Shown here piece by piece: positions 25,568-34,107 of a stretch of 64,000 bases of DNA. Each line of letters starts with the position of its first letter. The stretch's first letter is position 1. This DNA is from Streptomyces sp. F001 (GTDB lineage Bacteria > Actinomycetota > Actinomycetes > Streptomycetales > Streptomycetaceae). The stretch lies in the NCBI RefSeq assembly GCF_004187715.1, contig NZ_QZWF01000008.1:124001-188000 (forward strand), given 5' to 3'. The notes below the pieces were generated by a model. That model saw only the letters and a program-made list of their open reading frames with translations. It had not been told where the DNA came from and did no database searches. The position numbers and the translations under genes are program-made.

Positions 25568-26953
25568 TTGACGACCGTCACAGTCGCCGCCCCGCATCCG
25601 TCCCCGACCACCGCCCCCGCCGCGGACGTCACCGTCACCGACCCGGCCCTCGTGAAGCGCGCCGTGAAGGCGGCCGCGCTCGGCAACGCCATGGAGTGGT
25701 TCGACTTCGGCGTCTACAGCTACATCGCTGTGACCCTGGGCAAGGTCTTCTTCCCCACGGGCAACGCAACGGCTCAGCTGCTGTCCACGTTCGGCGCCTT
25801 CGCCGCGGCCTTCCTGGTCCGTCCGCTGGGCGGCATGGTCTTCGGCCCGCTGGGCGACCGTATCGGCCGCCAGAAGGTCCTCGCCCTCACCATGATCATG
25901 ATGGCGATCGGCACGTTCGCCATCGGCCTGATCCCGTCGTACGCGGCGATCGGCGTCGGCGCGCCGATCCTGCTGCTGGCCGCCCGCCTCGTGCAGGGCT
26001 TCTCCACCGGCGGCGAGTACGCGGGCGCGTCCACCTTCATCGCCGAGTACGCACCCGACCGGCGGCGCGGCTTCCTCGGCAGCTGGCTGGAGTTCGGCAC
26101 GCTCGCCGGCTACATCGGCGGTGCGGGCCTGGTCACCCTCATGACCGCCCTCCTGTCCTCCGAGGACCTGCTGTCCTGGGGCTGGCGGGTCCCGTTCCTG
26201 ATCGCGGGCCCGATGGGCCTCATCGGCCTGTACCTGCGGATGCGTCTGGAGGAGACCCCGGCCTTCGCGGCGGAGGTCGAGAAGGCGGAGTCGGCCCGGC
26301 CGAAGGTGCCGCTGCGCGAGATGGTCTCCGGCCAGTGGAGGGCCCTGCTGCTCTGCATGGGCCTGGTGCTGGTCTTCAACGTCACCGACTACATGCTGCT
26401 GTCGTACATGCCGAGCTACCTCACGAGCGAGCTCCACTACGACGAGACGCACGGTCTGCTGGTCGTCCTGGGCGTGATGGCGCTGATGATGATCGCCCAG
26501 CCCTTCACCGGCGCCCTGACCGACCGCATCGGCCGCCGCCCCGTGATCGCGGCGGGCTGCGCGGGCTTCCTGGCCCTGTCCGTCCCCGCGCTGCTGCTGA
26601 TCCGCCAGGGCAGCCTCGCCGCTATTGCTCTGGGCATGGGCGCCCTGGGTCTGCTGCTGGTCTGCTTCACGGCGGCGATGCCCTCCGCCCTGCCCGCCCT
26701 GTTCCCGACCCGGGTCCGCTACGGCTCCCTCTCCATCGGCTTCAACATCTCGGTCTCCCTCTTCGGCGGTACGACGCCGCTGGTGGTCACGGCGCTGATC
26801 GGCGCGACCGGCGACATGATGATGCCCGCGTACTACATGATGGCGGCGGCTGTGATCGGCGGTGTCGCGGTGTGGTTCATGACGGAATCGGCGGGGCGCC
26901 CGCTGCCGGGCTCGGCACCGGCTCTGGAGCCGGCGGAGGCGGTTGGGCGCTGA
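25568..26953 (+). CDS. MFS metabolite:H+ symporter, ProP-like
   Basis: A 461-residue, twelve-helix major facilitator of the metabolite:H+ symporter branch. Signatures are AMEWFDFGVYSYIAVTLGKV in helix 1, the loop motif GPLGDRIGRQKVL, RLVQGFSTGGEYAGAS in helix 4 and FLGSWLEFGTLAGY. The closest functional group is ProP, which imports proline and glycine betaine as osmoprotectants. TTG 25568 is the only reasonable start; AAAGGTAGGCGAGCGAAG precedes it. Monocistronic, ending in a perfect 48-base palindrome. Upstream half-sites suggest regulation, which could be osmotic, but that is not readable from the sequence. Confidence 0.88.
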   Translation: MTTVTVAAPHPSPTTAPAADVTVTDPALVKRAVKAAALGNAMEWFDFGVYSYIAVTLGKVFFPTGNATAQLLSTFGAFAAAFLVRPLGGMVFGPLGDRIGRQKVLALTMIMMAIGTFAIGLIPSYAAIGVGAPILLLAARLVQGFSTGGEYAGASTFIAEYAPDRRRGFLGSWLEFGTLAGYIGGAGLVTLMTALLSSEDLLSWGWRVPFLIAGPMGLIGLYLRMRLEETPAFAAEVEKAESARPKVPLREMVSGQWRALLLCMGLVLVFNVTDYMLLSYMPSYLTSELHYDETHGLLVVLGVMALMMIAQPFTGALTDRIGRRPVIAAGCAGFLALSVPALLLIRQGSLAAIALGMGALGLLLVCFTAAMPSALPALFPTRVRYGSLSIGFNISVSLFGGTTPLVVTALIGATGDMMMPAYYMMAAAVIGGVAVWFMTESAGRPLPGSAPALEPAEAVGR

Positions 26954-26962
26954 CGTGCGGCT

Positions 26963-27010
26963 GCGGTACCCGGTAGCGCGGGTTGCGCAACCCGCGCTAC
27001 CGGGTACCGC
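26963..27010. terminator. Perfect 48-bp palindrome after the ProP-like gene
   Basis: The 24-base arm beginning GCGGTACCCGG (26963-26986) is followed with no spacer by its exact reverse complement ending CCGGGTACCGC (27010). It begins nine bases after the stop codon. In RNA it would form a very stable stem; in DNA it could extrude as a cruciform. Probably a terminator. Confidence 0.85.
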
Positions 27011-27059
27011 CCGTGCGTACGGTAACGAGCCGCCGCTTTCCAGGCGCCCGGCGTGGGAG

Positions 27060-27165
27060 CTGGCCGAGGTGGGTCGCGCAGCCCGGCGCCGACGGGGTGC
27101 CGCCCGCGCCCACCCGTGCCGCCCTGGGGGTCCCCCCTCTGGGGGAGGCACGCATGCCCGCGGGC
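27060..27165 (-). repeat. Dispersed intergenic repeat, copy B (inverted orientation)
   Basis: The reverse complement of this segment aligns with copy C at 33950-34090: both carry GTGCCTCCCCCAGAGG, GGGACCCCCAGGGCG, GGTGGGCGCGGGCG, GCGCCGGGC and CCACCTCGGCC in order. Copy B lacks the CTCGAGCGAAGCCGAG core, so it is an internally deleted member. The remainder of the 26954-27280 gap is the palindrome upstream and operator-like palindromes downstream. Confidence 0.7.
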
Positions 27166-27223
27166 TGACGGCCGTCGGCGTGCCGCTTTCGTCGTGGAAC
27201 CCCGTGGCGACTACCTTCGTTAG

Positions 27224-27245
27224 GGCAACTAGTTAGAGGCTCTAA
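27224..27245. promoter_or_regulatory. Two overlapping palindromes upstream of the O-methyltransferase
   Basis: GGCAACTAGTTAGA (27224-27237) contains the AACnnGTT core of the KstR box with one flank mismatch. It overlaps TTAGAG-G-CTCTAA (27233-27245), a perfect 6-1-6 palindrome. Both lie about 36-57 bases before the methyltransferase start, where a promoter is expected. Confidence 0.45.
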
Positions 27246-27280
27246 TTACGGAACCGCTTCGCACACGAGAGGCAGAGCGC

Positions 27281-27952
27281 ATGAGCGAGTCGCAGACCTG
27301 GGACGCCGTGGACGACTACTTCCGTACCCATCTCTCCCCCGACGACGAGCCCCTCCAGGCCGCCCTGCGCGACAGCGAGGCCGCCGAACTGCCGCACGTC
27401 AACGTCACGGCCCCCCAGGGCAAGCTGCTCCAACTCCTCGCCCAGATCCAGGGCGCCCGGACGATCCTGGAGATCGGCACGCTCGGCGGCTACAGCACCA
27501 TCTGGCTCGGCCGTGCCCTCCCCGCCGAAGGCCGCCTCATCTCGCTGGAGTACAGCGCCAAGCACGCCGAGGTCGCCACCCGCAACATCGCCCGCGCGGG
27601 CCTCGACAAGCTCGTCGAGGTGCGGGTCGGCCCGGCGCTGGAGTCCCTGCCCCAGCTCGCCGACGAGAACCCGCCGCCCTTCGACCTGGTCTTCATCGAC
27701 GCCGACAAGGCCAACAACGCCCACTACGTGGAATGGGCCCTCAGGCTCACCCGCACCGGCAGCCTGATCATCGTCGACAACGTCGTACGCGGCGGCCGCG
27801 TCACCGACGCGGCCAGCACCGAGCCGGACGTCCGGGGCACCCGCGCCGCCATCGAGCTGATCGGCTCCCACCCCAGGCTGAGCGGCACGGCGATCCAGAC
27901 GGTGGGCAGCAAGGGCTACGACGGCTTCGCGCTGGCCCGGGTCCTGGCATAG
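27281..27952 (+). CDS. O-methyltransferase, caffeoyl-CoA/catechol type
   Basis: A 223-residue soluble methyltransferase of the Methyltransf_3 family, which methylates hydroxyls of catechol-like substrates with SAM and a divalent metal. Motif I is ILEIGTLGGYSTIWLGRAL (about 62-80); the metal and substrate site is FDLVFIDADKANNAHYVEWA, with NVVRGGRV after it. Length is typical. ATG 27281 follows AGAGGCAGAG. Single gene under two overlapping operator-like palindromes, one with a KstR-like core. Natural substrate unknown. Confidence 0.9.
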   Translation: MSESQTWDAVDDYFRTHLSPDDEPLQAALRDSEAAELPHVNVTAPQGKLLQLLAQIQGARTILEIGTLGGYSTIWLGRALPAEGRLISLEYSAKHAEVATRNIARAGLDKLVEVRVGPALESLPQLADENPPPFDLVFIDADKANNAHYVEWALRLTRTGSLIIVDNVVRGGRVTDAASTEPDVRGTRAAIELIGSHPRLSGTAIQTVGSKGYDGFALARVLA

Positions 27953-27966
27953 GACTCCGGCGCCGC

Positions 27967-28359
27967 TCAGAGCTCGTGGTAGAAGCCGACGTTGACGCTG
28001 CGCGGCGCGGTGCGGTCCTGGATGACGATCTCTCCGTTGCCGCCCCGCGGCAACGGCACGGTACCGCCGTAGGCGAGGGGCTGGGCGTACCCGCCGGCCA
28101 TCAGCCGGACCTCGGAGGACGGGTCCGGCTGCGAGCCGCGCAGCCAGGTCACCTGCCAGCTGCCGTCCGGGCCGCACAGGAACTCCAGATGGACCCGCGA
28201 GACGAACAGCCAGTCGTCGGGCGTGGCGAGCCGGCACACGGACTTGTCCCGGCCCACCCGCAGCACGGCGCCCGGCTCGCTGGGCGCGTCGGCCATGAGC
28301 ATGCCGGCCGTGGCGCCCGCCTCCGCCCCGGAAACGGTGGCCATGGTGAGTTCGAGCAC
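27967..28359 (-). CDS. FHA-domain protein
   Basis: A 130-residue protein made almost entirely of one forkhead-associated domain, which binds phosphothreonine peptides. Recognisable elements are the glycine-arginine in LRVGRDKSVCRL, the serine-arginine-x-histidine in DWLFVSRVHLEF, and the NG near the C-terminus (RGGNGEIVIQDRT). GTG 28359 is preferred because AAAAGGAG precedes it. No kinase is adjacent. It probably acts as a reader in Ser/Thr-kinase signalling; the partner is unknown. Confidence 0.75.
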   Translation of the reverse strand: MLELTMATVSGAEAGATAGMLMADAPSEPGAVLRVGRDKSVCRLATPDDWLFVSRVHLEFLCGPDGSWQVTWLRGSQPDPSSEVRLMAGGYAQPLAYGGTVPLPRGGNGEIVIQDRTAPRSVNVGFYHEL

Positions 28360-28478
28360 GTGCGCTCCTTTTGTCACGTCCCTGCGCGGGGCTCAACGTC
28401 CTTGCCCGGCGGACTGGTTGGCCCACCGCCGCCGAATGATAAATCGCCCGGCGCGACGGCGTCCGGCACAATGGCCTC

Positions 28479-28889
28479 ATGACCGAGCGAAAGCCACCGG
28501 GCGTGAGCTTCGAGTCCTGGACCGACAAACAGATCCGCGACGCGGAGGCGCGCGGCGACTTCGCGCATCTGCCGGGCGCGGGCAAGCCACTGCCGAGAGA
28601 CGTCGAGGCGACGTACGACGAACAGTGGTGGATCAAGCGCAAGTTGGCCCGCGAGGGCGTGTCGGTCCTGCCGCCGACGCTCGCCCTGCGCAAGGAGGCG
28701 GAGGACGCCCTTGTGGCCGCCGCGAAGGCACCGTCCGAGCGGGCCGTGCGCAAGATCGTCGAGGACATCAACGTCAAGATCCGCGACATGATGTTCAAGC
28801 CGCCGCCCGGCCCGCCGCTGGGTCTGAAGCCGTACGACGTCGAAGATGTCGTACGACAGTGGCGGGAGCGCCGGACGGCGGCCTCTTAG
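28479..28889 (+). CDS. DUF1992 (DnaJ-homologue subfamily C-like) protein
   Basis: A 136-residue cytoplasmic protein of the DUF1992 family. The family hallmark GDFAHLPGAGKPLP is near residues 30-43, followed by a helical region with ALRKEAEDALVAA and NVKIRDMMFKPPPGP. These proteins resemble a domain of DnaJ subfamily C member 28; no biochemical role is established. ATG 28479 has only a weak ribosome site. Stands alone, convergent with the next pair of genes. Confidence 0.88.
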   Translation: MTERKPPGVSFESWTDKQIRDAEARGDFAHLPGAGKPLPRDVEATYDEQWWIKRKLAREGVSVLPPTLALRKEAEDALVAAAKAPSERAVRKIVEDINVKIRDMMFKPPPGPPLGLKPYDVEDVVRQWRERRTAAS

Positions 28890-28914
28890 CAGGTCACGGC
28901 GGCCTCTTGGAAGG

Positions 28915-29403
28915 TCAGGGGCGCAGCAGCCGTTCCGCCAGCTCGCGGTAGTCCTGCAGGGCCAGACGGAGTTGCTCGGTGTCGGTGGTCGCGGGCGTGC
29001 CCTCGTCCGTCGACTGCCAGGACCTGCGCAGGGTACGGCGCCGCTGGGTCACCGCGTCCGTGAAGCGGGCGGCGATCTCCTCCAGCACGTGGTCCGCCTC
29101 TTCGACGGCGGCCCGCGGGCCGTCCACGAACCCGGAGACCGCCTGCTGCATCCGCAGTCCCAGTTTGTCGGTCTCGTCGTGCGGAAGCAGCGGGGCCGTA
29201 CGAGCCGTGGGGGCGGCCGGGTCCGCGGGTCCCGAGGGACCAGGGCTCGGGACGGGCGCCGCACCGCGCGCGGTGCCGCCGGTGCCGCCGGTCTCGCGGG
29301 CCGTCGCGGAGGCCGCCTCGTGGCCGGTGAGGTCCTCGCGGCGCCCGGTGCGGTCGGGCTCGCCTTCCGCGCCGCCGCCCGTGGGTCGTGTCACGTCGGT
29401 CAT
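28915..29403 (-). CDS. Hypothetical protein with disordered N-terminus and helical C-terminus
   Basis: A 162-residue protein. The first 75 residues are Gly/Pro/Ala/Thr-rich and probably disordered; the remainder is helical (DKLGLRMQQAVSGFVDGPR, AVEEADHVLEEIAARFTDAV and LRLALQDYRELAERLLRP). Its helical part resembles the helical part of the upstream neighbour (both have a DxPxxAVxEADxxL element), suggesting they are paralogous halves that interact. It starts three bases after the neighbour's stop, so they form an operon. Function unknown. Confidence 0.75.
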   Translation of the reverse strand: MTDVTRPTGGGAEGEPDRTGRREDLTGHEAASATARETGGTGGTARGAAPVPSPGPSGPADPAAPTARTAPLLPHDETDKLGLRMQQAVSGFVDGPRAAVEEADHVLEEIAARFTDAVTQRRRTLRRSWQSTDEGTPATTDTEQLRLALQDYRELAERLLRP

Positions 29404-29406
29404 GCC

Positions 29407-30096
29407 TCAACTCCCCTTCGCGTGCCGCCTGAAGCCCCACAGCAGGTGCGGGCGGCCACCGGCGTGGGCCGGCCGCCCGGTCTTCTGCTCGGCGACGGGG
29501 CGCCCGTCGTCCTTGCGGGCCGGGCGTACCAGGTCGTCGAACAGGGCGCGGGCCTCGACCATGGCCTCACGCATCTCCTCGGTGGCGGCGGGCCCGTCCT
29601 GCGCGGCGTCCGTCCGCCCTTCCTGGGCGCCGCCGACCTGTGCGCGTGCGATGCGGTGGACGCGCCGGTAGCCCTGCACGTGGTCCGCGTGGTGCACGGA
29701 CAGCGCGGCGAGCTGTTCCTCGTACTGCCCGCCGTCCGGGAAGCCGCGCGCCCCGGCCAGCTCCGCGAGCAGCCGGTCCGCCTCACTCACCGCGTCCTGC
29801 GGCGAGTCGACGAACCGCTCCTGGGCGGCCGTCCAACGGGCTTCGAACTGCTCGCGCTGCACGGACTCGAGGGGCTGTTCCCGCAGGTTGCCGTGGCGCT
29901 CGAGGCGTTCGGTGAGTTCGCGCTCGGCGGCCCTGGTGTCGCCGTCGTGCCGGGCCACGGCCCGGTCGTACTCGGGCCCGAAGCGTCGCCGCAGGTCCCG
30001 GCCGCCGGTCGCACCACGGCCGCGCAGGGCCAGGGCGGCCGCGATGAGGACGACCACCGCCGCAATCACGATCAGAGCAATGATCCAGCCAGACAT
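29407..30096 (-). CDS. Membrane-anchored helical hypothetical protein
   Basis: A 229-residue protein with an N-terminal membrane helix (WIIALIVIAAVVVLIAAALAL, about 4-24), a basic segment, then long amphipathic helices: RRFGPEYDRAVARHDGD, RAAERELTERLERHG and DSPQDAVSEADRLLAEL. The RFGPEYDR-AVAR-RERHG pattern is a recurring actinobacterial family without assigned function. ATG 30096 has GGAAGGC upstream. First gene of a two-gene operon, with the cytosolic helical partner downstream. Possibly an envelope stress-related pair; not supported further by sequence. Confidence 0.78.
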   Translation of the reverse strand: MSGWIIALIVIAAVVVLIAAALALRGRGATGGRDLRRRFGPEYDRAVARHDGDTRAAERELTERLERHGNLREQPLESVQREQFEARWTAAQERFVDSPQDAVSEADRLLAELAGARGFPDGGQYEEQLAALSVHHADHVQGYRRVHRIARAQVGGAQEGRTDAAQDGPAATEEMREAMVEARALFDDLVRPARKDDGRPVAEQKTGRPAHAGGRPHLLWGFRRHAKGS

Positions 30097-30222
30097 GAAT
30101 GCCTTCCGGGTTCTCGACCCGACCGGCCCTTCATCGGGCCGGTCCGCTGACCGGGTTGCCCACCAACCCCCGCCCAAACGAACCCATATTCGCTTGCGGG
30201 CCCCGCACACCGTCTCCCGACA

Positions 30223-30735
30223 ATGAGCGGCATGACCTGGACCGCCGCTCCCGAACCCGTCGACTCCGCGGACGCCACCGCGCTCTGGCGGGCGTACTAC
30301 ACGGAGGTCAGCGACCGCTGGTACCTGCTGCACCGGGGCCGCCGGACCGACCCGGCCGAACTGGAGCGGGAGATCGCGGCGAACGCGGGCGACCACCTCA
30401 CCCCGCCCGCGGGATGCCTGCTCGTGGCACGGTACGACGGCACAGCCGCCGGCACCGCGGGCGTACGGCTGACGGAGGATCCGTCGACCGCCGAGCTCCA
30501 GCGCGTGTTCCTGCTGCCGCAGTGGCGCGGAAAGGGCGGGGCGGCGCTGCTCGTCGCCGCCGCCGAGGACGCCGCGCGGGAGCTGGGCGCCGAGCGGATG
30601 ATCCTCGACACGCGGAGCGACCTGGTGGAGGCGCGGGCGCTGTACGCGCGGCTCGGTTACGAGGAGACCGCGGCACACAACTCCGACCCGTACGCCGAGC
30701 ACTGGTTCGGCAAGCGGCTCATCTCGAGCGGGTGA
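30223..30735 (+). CDS. GNAT-family N-acetyltransferase
   Basis: A 170-residue acetyltransferase with the acetyl-CoA loop LPQWRGKGGAALLVAA (about 106-121) preceded by ELQRVFLL, and the LYARLGYEETAAHN ending typical of GNATs acting on small amines or amino acids. Substrate unknown. ATG 30223 opens the conserved region; a second ATG at 30232 is a possible alternative. It overlaps the downstream convergent efflux gene by 17 bases. Confidence 0.88.
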   Translation: MSGMTWTAAPEPVDSADATALWRAYYTEVSDRWYLLHRGRRTDPAELEREIAANAGDHLTPPAGCLLVARYDGTAAGTAGVRLTEDPSTAELQRVFLLPQWRGKGGAALLVAAAEDAARELGAERMILDTRSDLVEARALYARLGYEETAAHNSDPYAEHWFGKRLISSG

Positions 30736-32770
30736 CCGGGCGCTCTGCGTGCGGCTCCTCCCGGTCCGAGCCGCACAGCTCCTCGTTCAGCTCTCTGACC
30801 AGCTGCACCAGGTCGGTGGGCCGGTCCGGGCCCCACCAGTCGCCGAGCAGCCCGGCCAGGGACTCCTCACGGGCGTGCGCGAGCCGTTCGGCGACCACGC
30901 GGCCCTGCTCGGTGAGGACGAGGTCGAGGCCCTCCCGGACGGCCAGCCGCCGTTCCTCGATCTGCCGGGCGGCCTCCAGGACGGCGCCCAGCGGGACGGT
31001 GGCGCGCTCGGCGAGCACGCCCGGCTCCACGGAGCCGTACCGCTTGATCCGCAGCAGCAGCCAGCTCGCCGCCGGCAGCAGGTCGTAGCCCGCGCGTGCG
31101 GTGATCTTCCGGTAGACCTCGCGCCGGCCCTCGCGGGTGCCGAGCACCGACAGGGCGCGGCACACCTCGTCGTACGACGACCGGTGCACGGGGTTGCTGG
31201 CCAGCGTCTCGGTGACGTCGGGTGCCGTGACCGAGCCGCGCAGCCGGTCCTCCTTCAGGAACCACGCCAGCACGAAGCCGAGGAGAGCGACGGGAGCGGC
31301 GTACAGGAAGACGTCCGTGATGGACGAGGAGTACGCGTGCAGGGCCGGCGGGCGCAGCCCCGGCGGCAGGTCGGCGATGCCGCGCGGGTCGGCTTCCAGG
31401 GAGTCGATCGACACGCCGGGCGGGAGCTGTACGCCGCGGAAGGCGGACGCCAGAGCGTCGTCGAGGCGGCCGGCGAAGATCGTGCCGAAGATGGCGACTC
31501 CGAAGGCGGCTCCGATGGAGCGGAAGAACGTCGCGCCGGAGGTGGCGACGCCCAGATCCTGGTACGAGACGGCGTTCTGCACGATGAGCACCAGCACCTG
31601 CATGACCAGGCCGAGTCCCAGGCCGAAGACGAAGAGGCAGCCGCTGATCACGGCGTCGGAGCTGTGCTCGTCGAGTTCCTTGAGCAGGAGCAGACCGAGG
31701 GTCGTGACACCGGTGCCCATGATGGGGAAGACCTTCCAGCGGCCGGTGCGGCTGACGATCTGGCCGGAGGCGGTGGAGGCCAGCAGCAGGCCCAGCACCA
31801 TCGGCAGCATGTGCACGCCCGACCAGGTCGGCGTGATGCCGTGGACGACCTGCAGGAAGGTCGGCAGATAGGTCAACGCGCCGAACATGGCGAAACCGAT
31901 GATGAAGCTGATGGCGGCCGTGAGGGTGAAGGTGCGGATACGGAACAGCTTCAGCGGCAGGACGGGTTCCGCCGCCCTCCGCTCGACCAGCACGAACGCC
32001 ACGGCGAGCAGGACGGCGAGCACCGCGAGCCCGACGATCTGCGGCGAGCCCCAGGCCCAGGTGGTGCCGCCGAGGGAGGCGACCAGCACCAGGCAGGTGG
32101 CGACGGCCGCGATGAGGAAGGTGCCCAGGTAGTCGATGACGTGCCGGGTGGCCGTGCGCGGCAGGTGCAGCACGGTCGCGATCACGACGAGCGCGACGAC
32201 GCCGATCGGCAGGTTGATGTAGAAGACCCAGCGCCAGCTCAGGTGCTCGGTGAACAGCCCGCCGAGCAGCGGCCCCAGAACACTCGACGTGCCGAAGACC
32301 GAACCGAACAGCCCCTGGTAGCGGCCACGGTCGCGGGGCGGCACGAGGTCGCCGACCATCGCCATCGAGAGCACCAGCAGCCCGCCGCCGCCCAGGCCCT
32401 GGAGTCCGCGGAAGGCGATGAGCTGCGGCATGTTCTGGGCCATGCCGCACAGGGCGGAGCCGACCAGGAAGATCACGATGGCGGTCTGGAACAGCCGCTT
32501 GCGCCCGTACTGGTCGCCGAGCTTGCCCCACAGCGGGGTCGCGGCGGTCGACGCCAGCAGATACGCGGTGACCACCCAGGACAGGTGCTCCAGACCGCCG
32601 AGGTCGCTGACGATGGTCGGCAGCGCGGTCGACACGATCGTCTGGTCGAGGGCGGCGAGCAGCATGCCGAGGAGCAGCGCGCCCAGCGACACGAGGACAC
32701 CGCCGGGCACGCCTTCCTGGGCGCCGGAGCCCGGGACGTCCCTCGTCCTGCCGCGCGTATCCCCCGCCAT
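30719..32770 (-). CDS. DHA2-family multidrug efflux MFS with C-terminal winged-helix-like domain
   Basis: A 683-residue protein. The first 510 residues are a 14-helix DHA2 (EmrB/QacA-type) drug:H+ antiporter, with LAALDQTIVSTALPTIVSDL in helix 1, the motif WGKLGDQYGRKRLF and the antiporter motif GLFGSVFGTSSVLGPLLGG. The last 150 residues are cytoplasmic and predicted winged-helix-like: LLLRIKRYGSVEPGVLAER, AARQIEERRLAVREG and VLTEQGRVVAERLAHAREE look like MarR helices and wing. Fusion of a pump to a MarR-like domain is known in some actinobacteria and could sense drug in the cytoplasm. ATG 32770. Substrates unknown. Confidence 0.9.
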   Translation of the reverse strand: MAGDTRGRTRDVPGSGAQEGVPGGVLVSLGALLLGMLLAALDQTIVSTALPTIVSDLGGLEHLSWVVTAYLLASTAATPLWGKLGDQYGRKRLFQTAIVIFLVGSALCGMAQNMPQLIAFRGLQGLGGGGLLVLSMAMVGDLVPPRDRGRYQGLFGSVFGTSSVLGPLLGGLFTEHLSWRWVFYINLPIGVVALVVIATVLHLPRTATRHVIDYLGTFLIAAVATCLVLVASLGGTTWAWGSPQIVGLAVLAVLLAVAFVLVERRAAEPVLPLKLFRIRTFTLTAAISFIIGFAMFGALTYLPTFLQVVHGITPTWSGVHMLPMVLGLLLASTASGQIVSRTGRWKVFPIMGTGVTTLGLLLLKELDEHSSDAVISGCLFVFGLGLGLVMQVLVLIVQNAVSYQDLGVATSGATFFRSIGAAFGVAIFGTIFAGRLDDALASAFRGVQLPPGVSIDSLEADPRGIADLPPGLRPPALHAYSSSITDVFLYAAPVALLGFVLAWFLKEDRLRGSVTAPDVTETLASNPVHRSSYDEVCRALSVLGTREGRREVYRKITARAGYDLLPAASWLLLRIKRYGSVEPGVLAERATVPLGAVLEAARQIEERRLAVREGLDLVLTEQGRVVAERLAHAREESLAGLLGDWWGPDRPTDLVQLVRELNEELCGSDREEPHAERPVTRSR

Positions 32771-32957
32771 GAGACCTCCCGAGGGCTGCCGTGGTTACGC
32801 CATCCATCGTGGGTGGTCTGCCCGGTTATGGCCTGTCGAGTCCGCTTGGAAGGTGTGGTTCCGCTGTGACTCCGGAGGCTTCGGGAACAGGACCTCCACG
32901 AGATCTGCATAATCTCTGGGGTCGCGAGGAGTCGCGAGGGGAGGGGACGGACGCGCA

Positions 32958-33887
32958 ATGGAGCCGAAGAGGCATCAGTGCCCGGAGTGCGGGGCGCCCA
33001 GGGGGGCGGACAACACGCCGTCCTGCGCCTGCGGCCGGCGCGCGTCCGACGCGCTGCGTGACGCCCGTACGACGGAACAGGCGGCGGCGGAGGACTTCGA
33101 TCCGCTGCGCATCCGGCCGTACGTGGACCTCGACGGGGAGGAGGCGTCCCAGGCCCACCCGGACGCCGAGGTCACGATGCCCCTGCGCGCCGTCGAACCC
33201 GACGCGCTCCCCACGCCCAGCGTCACCGACCTACGGCTGTTCGAGGCCCCGGATCCGGACGCGCCCACCCCGGACGCCGGCCCGGAGCGGCCCCGCAACC
33301 ATCGCCGTACGGCACTGCTCGGGGCGGCCGGCGCCGTCGTCGCCGTCGTGGCGGCGGCCGGGTTCGCGAGCGGGCTGTTCTCCTACGAGACGCCGTCGCG
33401 CGACGACGCGCTGTCGCAGGACGTACGGGAGGCCGTACCCGACGCACGCACCAGCGAGGCGTCCCGAACACCGTCCACGACCGCACCCTCGGCGACACCG
33501 ACATCCACGACGCCGTCACCGACGACCAGCACGTCCCCGTCCCCCCGACCCGATCCGCGCCGACCACCTCCCCGACCCCGCCCCAGTCGGCCACACCCAC
33601 CCACACCGCGACAACGACCCGAGCCACCGCCCCCGAGGCCCCGACACCGAACCCGCCGAGAACACCCCGTCCTGGGCCCGGGCGACGACGGCCCCGAGGT
33701 CGTCGAACTCCAACTCCGCCTGCGCCAGCTGTACCTGTACAACGACGAACCCCACGGCCACTACAACCACCGCGTGGAGGAAGCCGTACGCAACTACCAG
33801 TGGGCACGCGGCGTACAGCCGGACGAACTGGGGGTCTACGACGAGAAGACAAGGGAGCGCCTGGAGTCGGAAACGTCGGAACCATAA
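32958..33887 (+). CDS. Zinc-ribbon, single-pass membrane protein with peptidoglycan-binding domain
   Basis: A 309-residue protein: N-terminal zinc ribbon (CPECG near residue 9, CACG near 23), cytoplasmic acidic segment, membrane helix (TALLGAAGAVVAVVAAAGFA, about 116-135), Pro/Thr-rich linker, and a C-terminal peptidoglycan_binding_1 domain (GPEVVELQLRLRQLYLYN to KTRERLES). It would bridge a cytoplasmic metal-binding head and the wall. Within 33541-33668 the frame with the best third-position GC, and a normal Thr/Pro/Ala linker, is one base off; a C short at 33541-33546 and an extra C at 33665-33668 would explain it. No stop arises. ATG 32958 at the start of the ribbon. Confidence 0.82.
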   Translation: MEPKRHQCPECGAPRGADNTPSCACGRRASDALRDARTTEQAAAEDFDPLRIRPYVDLDGEEASQAHPDAEVTMPLRAVEPDALPTPSVTDLRLFEAPDPDAPTPDAGPERPRNHRRTALLGAAGAVVAVVAAAGFASGLFSYETPSRDDALSQDVREAVPDARTSEASRTPSTTAPSATPTSTTPSPTTSTSPSPRPDPRRPPPRPRPSRPHPPTPRQRPEPPPPRPRHRTRREHPVLGPGDDGPEVVELQLRLRQLYLYNDEPHGHYNHRVEEAVRNYQWARGVQPDELGVYDEKTRERLESETSEP

Positions 33888-33949
33888 GACAAGCCGAGCG
33901 TCGGCCCGCAGGCGCTTCCGCGGGCACGCGCATGCCGCGTCGAGCCGCG

Positions 33950-34090
33950 GACAGTCGTGCCTCCCCCAGAGGGGGGGACCCCCAGGGCGATGGGGGTCCC
34001 CCGCTCGAGCGAAGCCGAGAGTGGGGGAGGGTGGGCGCGGGCGCACCCGTCAGCGCCGGGCCGCGCGATCCACCTCGGCCCGCCCCAGCG
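33950..34090 (+). repeat. Dispersed intergenic repeat, copy C (fullest copy)
   Basis: Carries in order GTGCCTCCCCCAGAGG, GGGACCCCCAGGGCGATGG, GTCCCCCGCTCGAGCGAAG, GAGAGTGGGGGAGGGTGG and CCACCTCGGCC. The first half is shared with copy B and the middle with copy A. It contains nested inverted repeats (CCCCCAGAGGGGGGG, and CTCCCCC against GGGGGAG), so its RNA would be highly structured. It lies between the peptidoglycan-binding gene and the broken phosphatase gene. Confidence 0.78.
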
Positions 34091-34107
34091 CCCCGCACCC
34101 TCAGACG

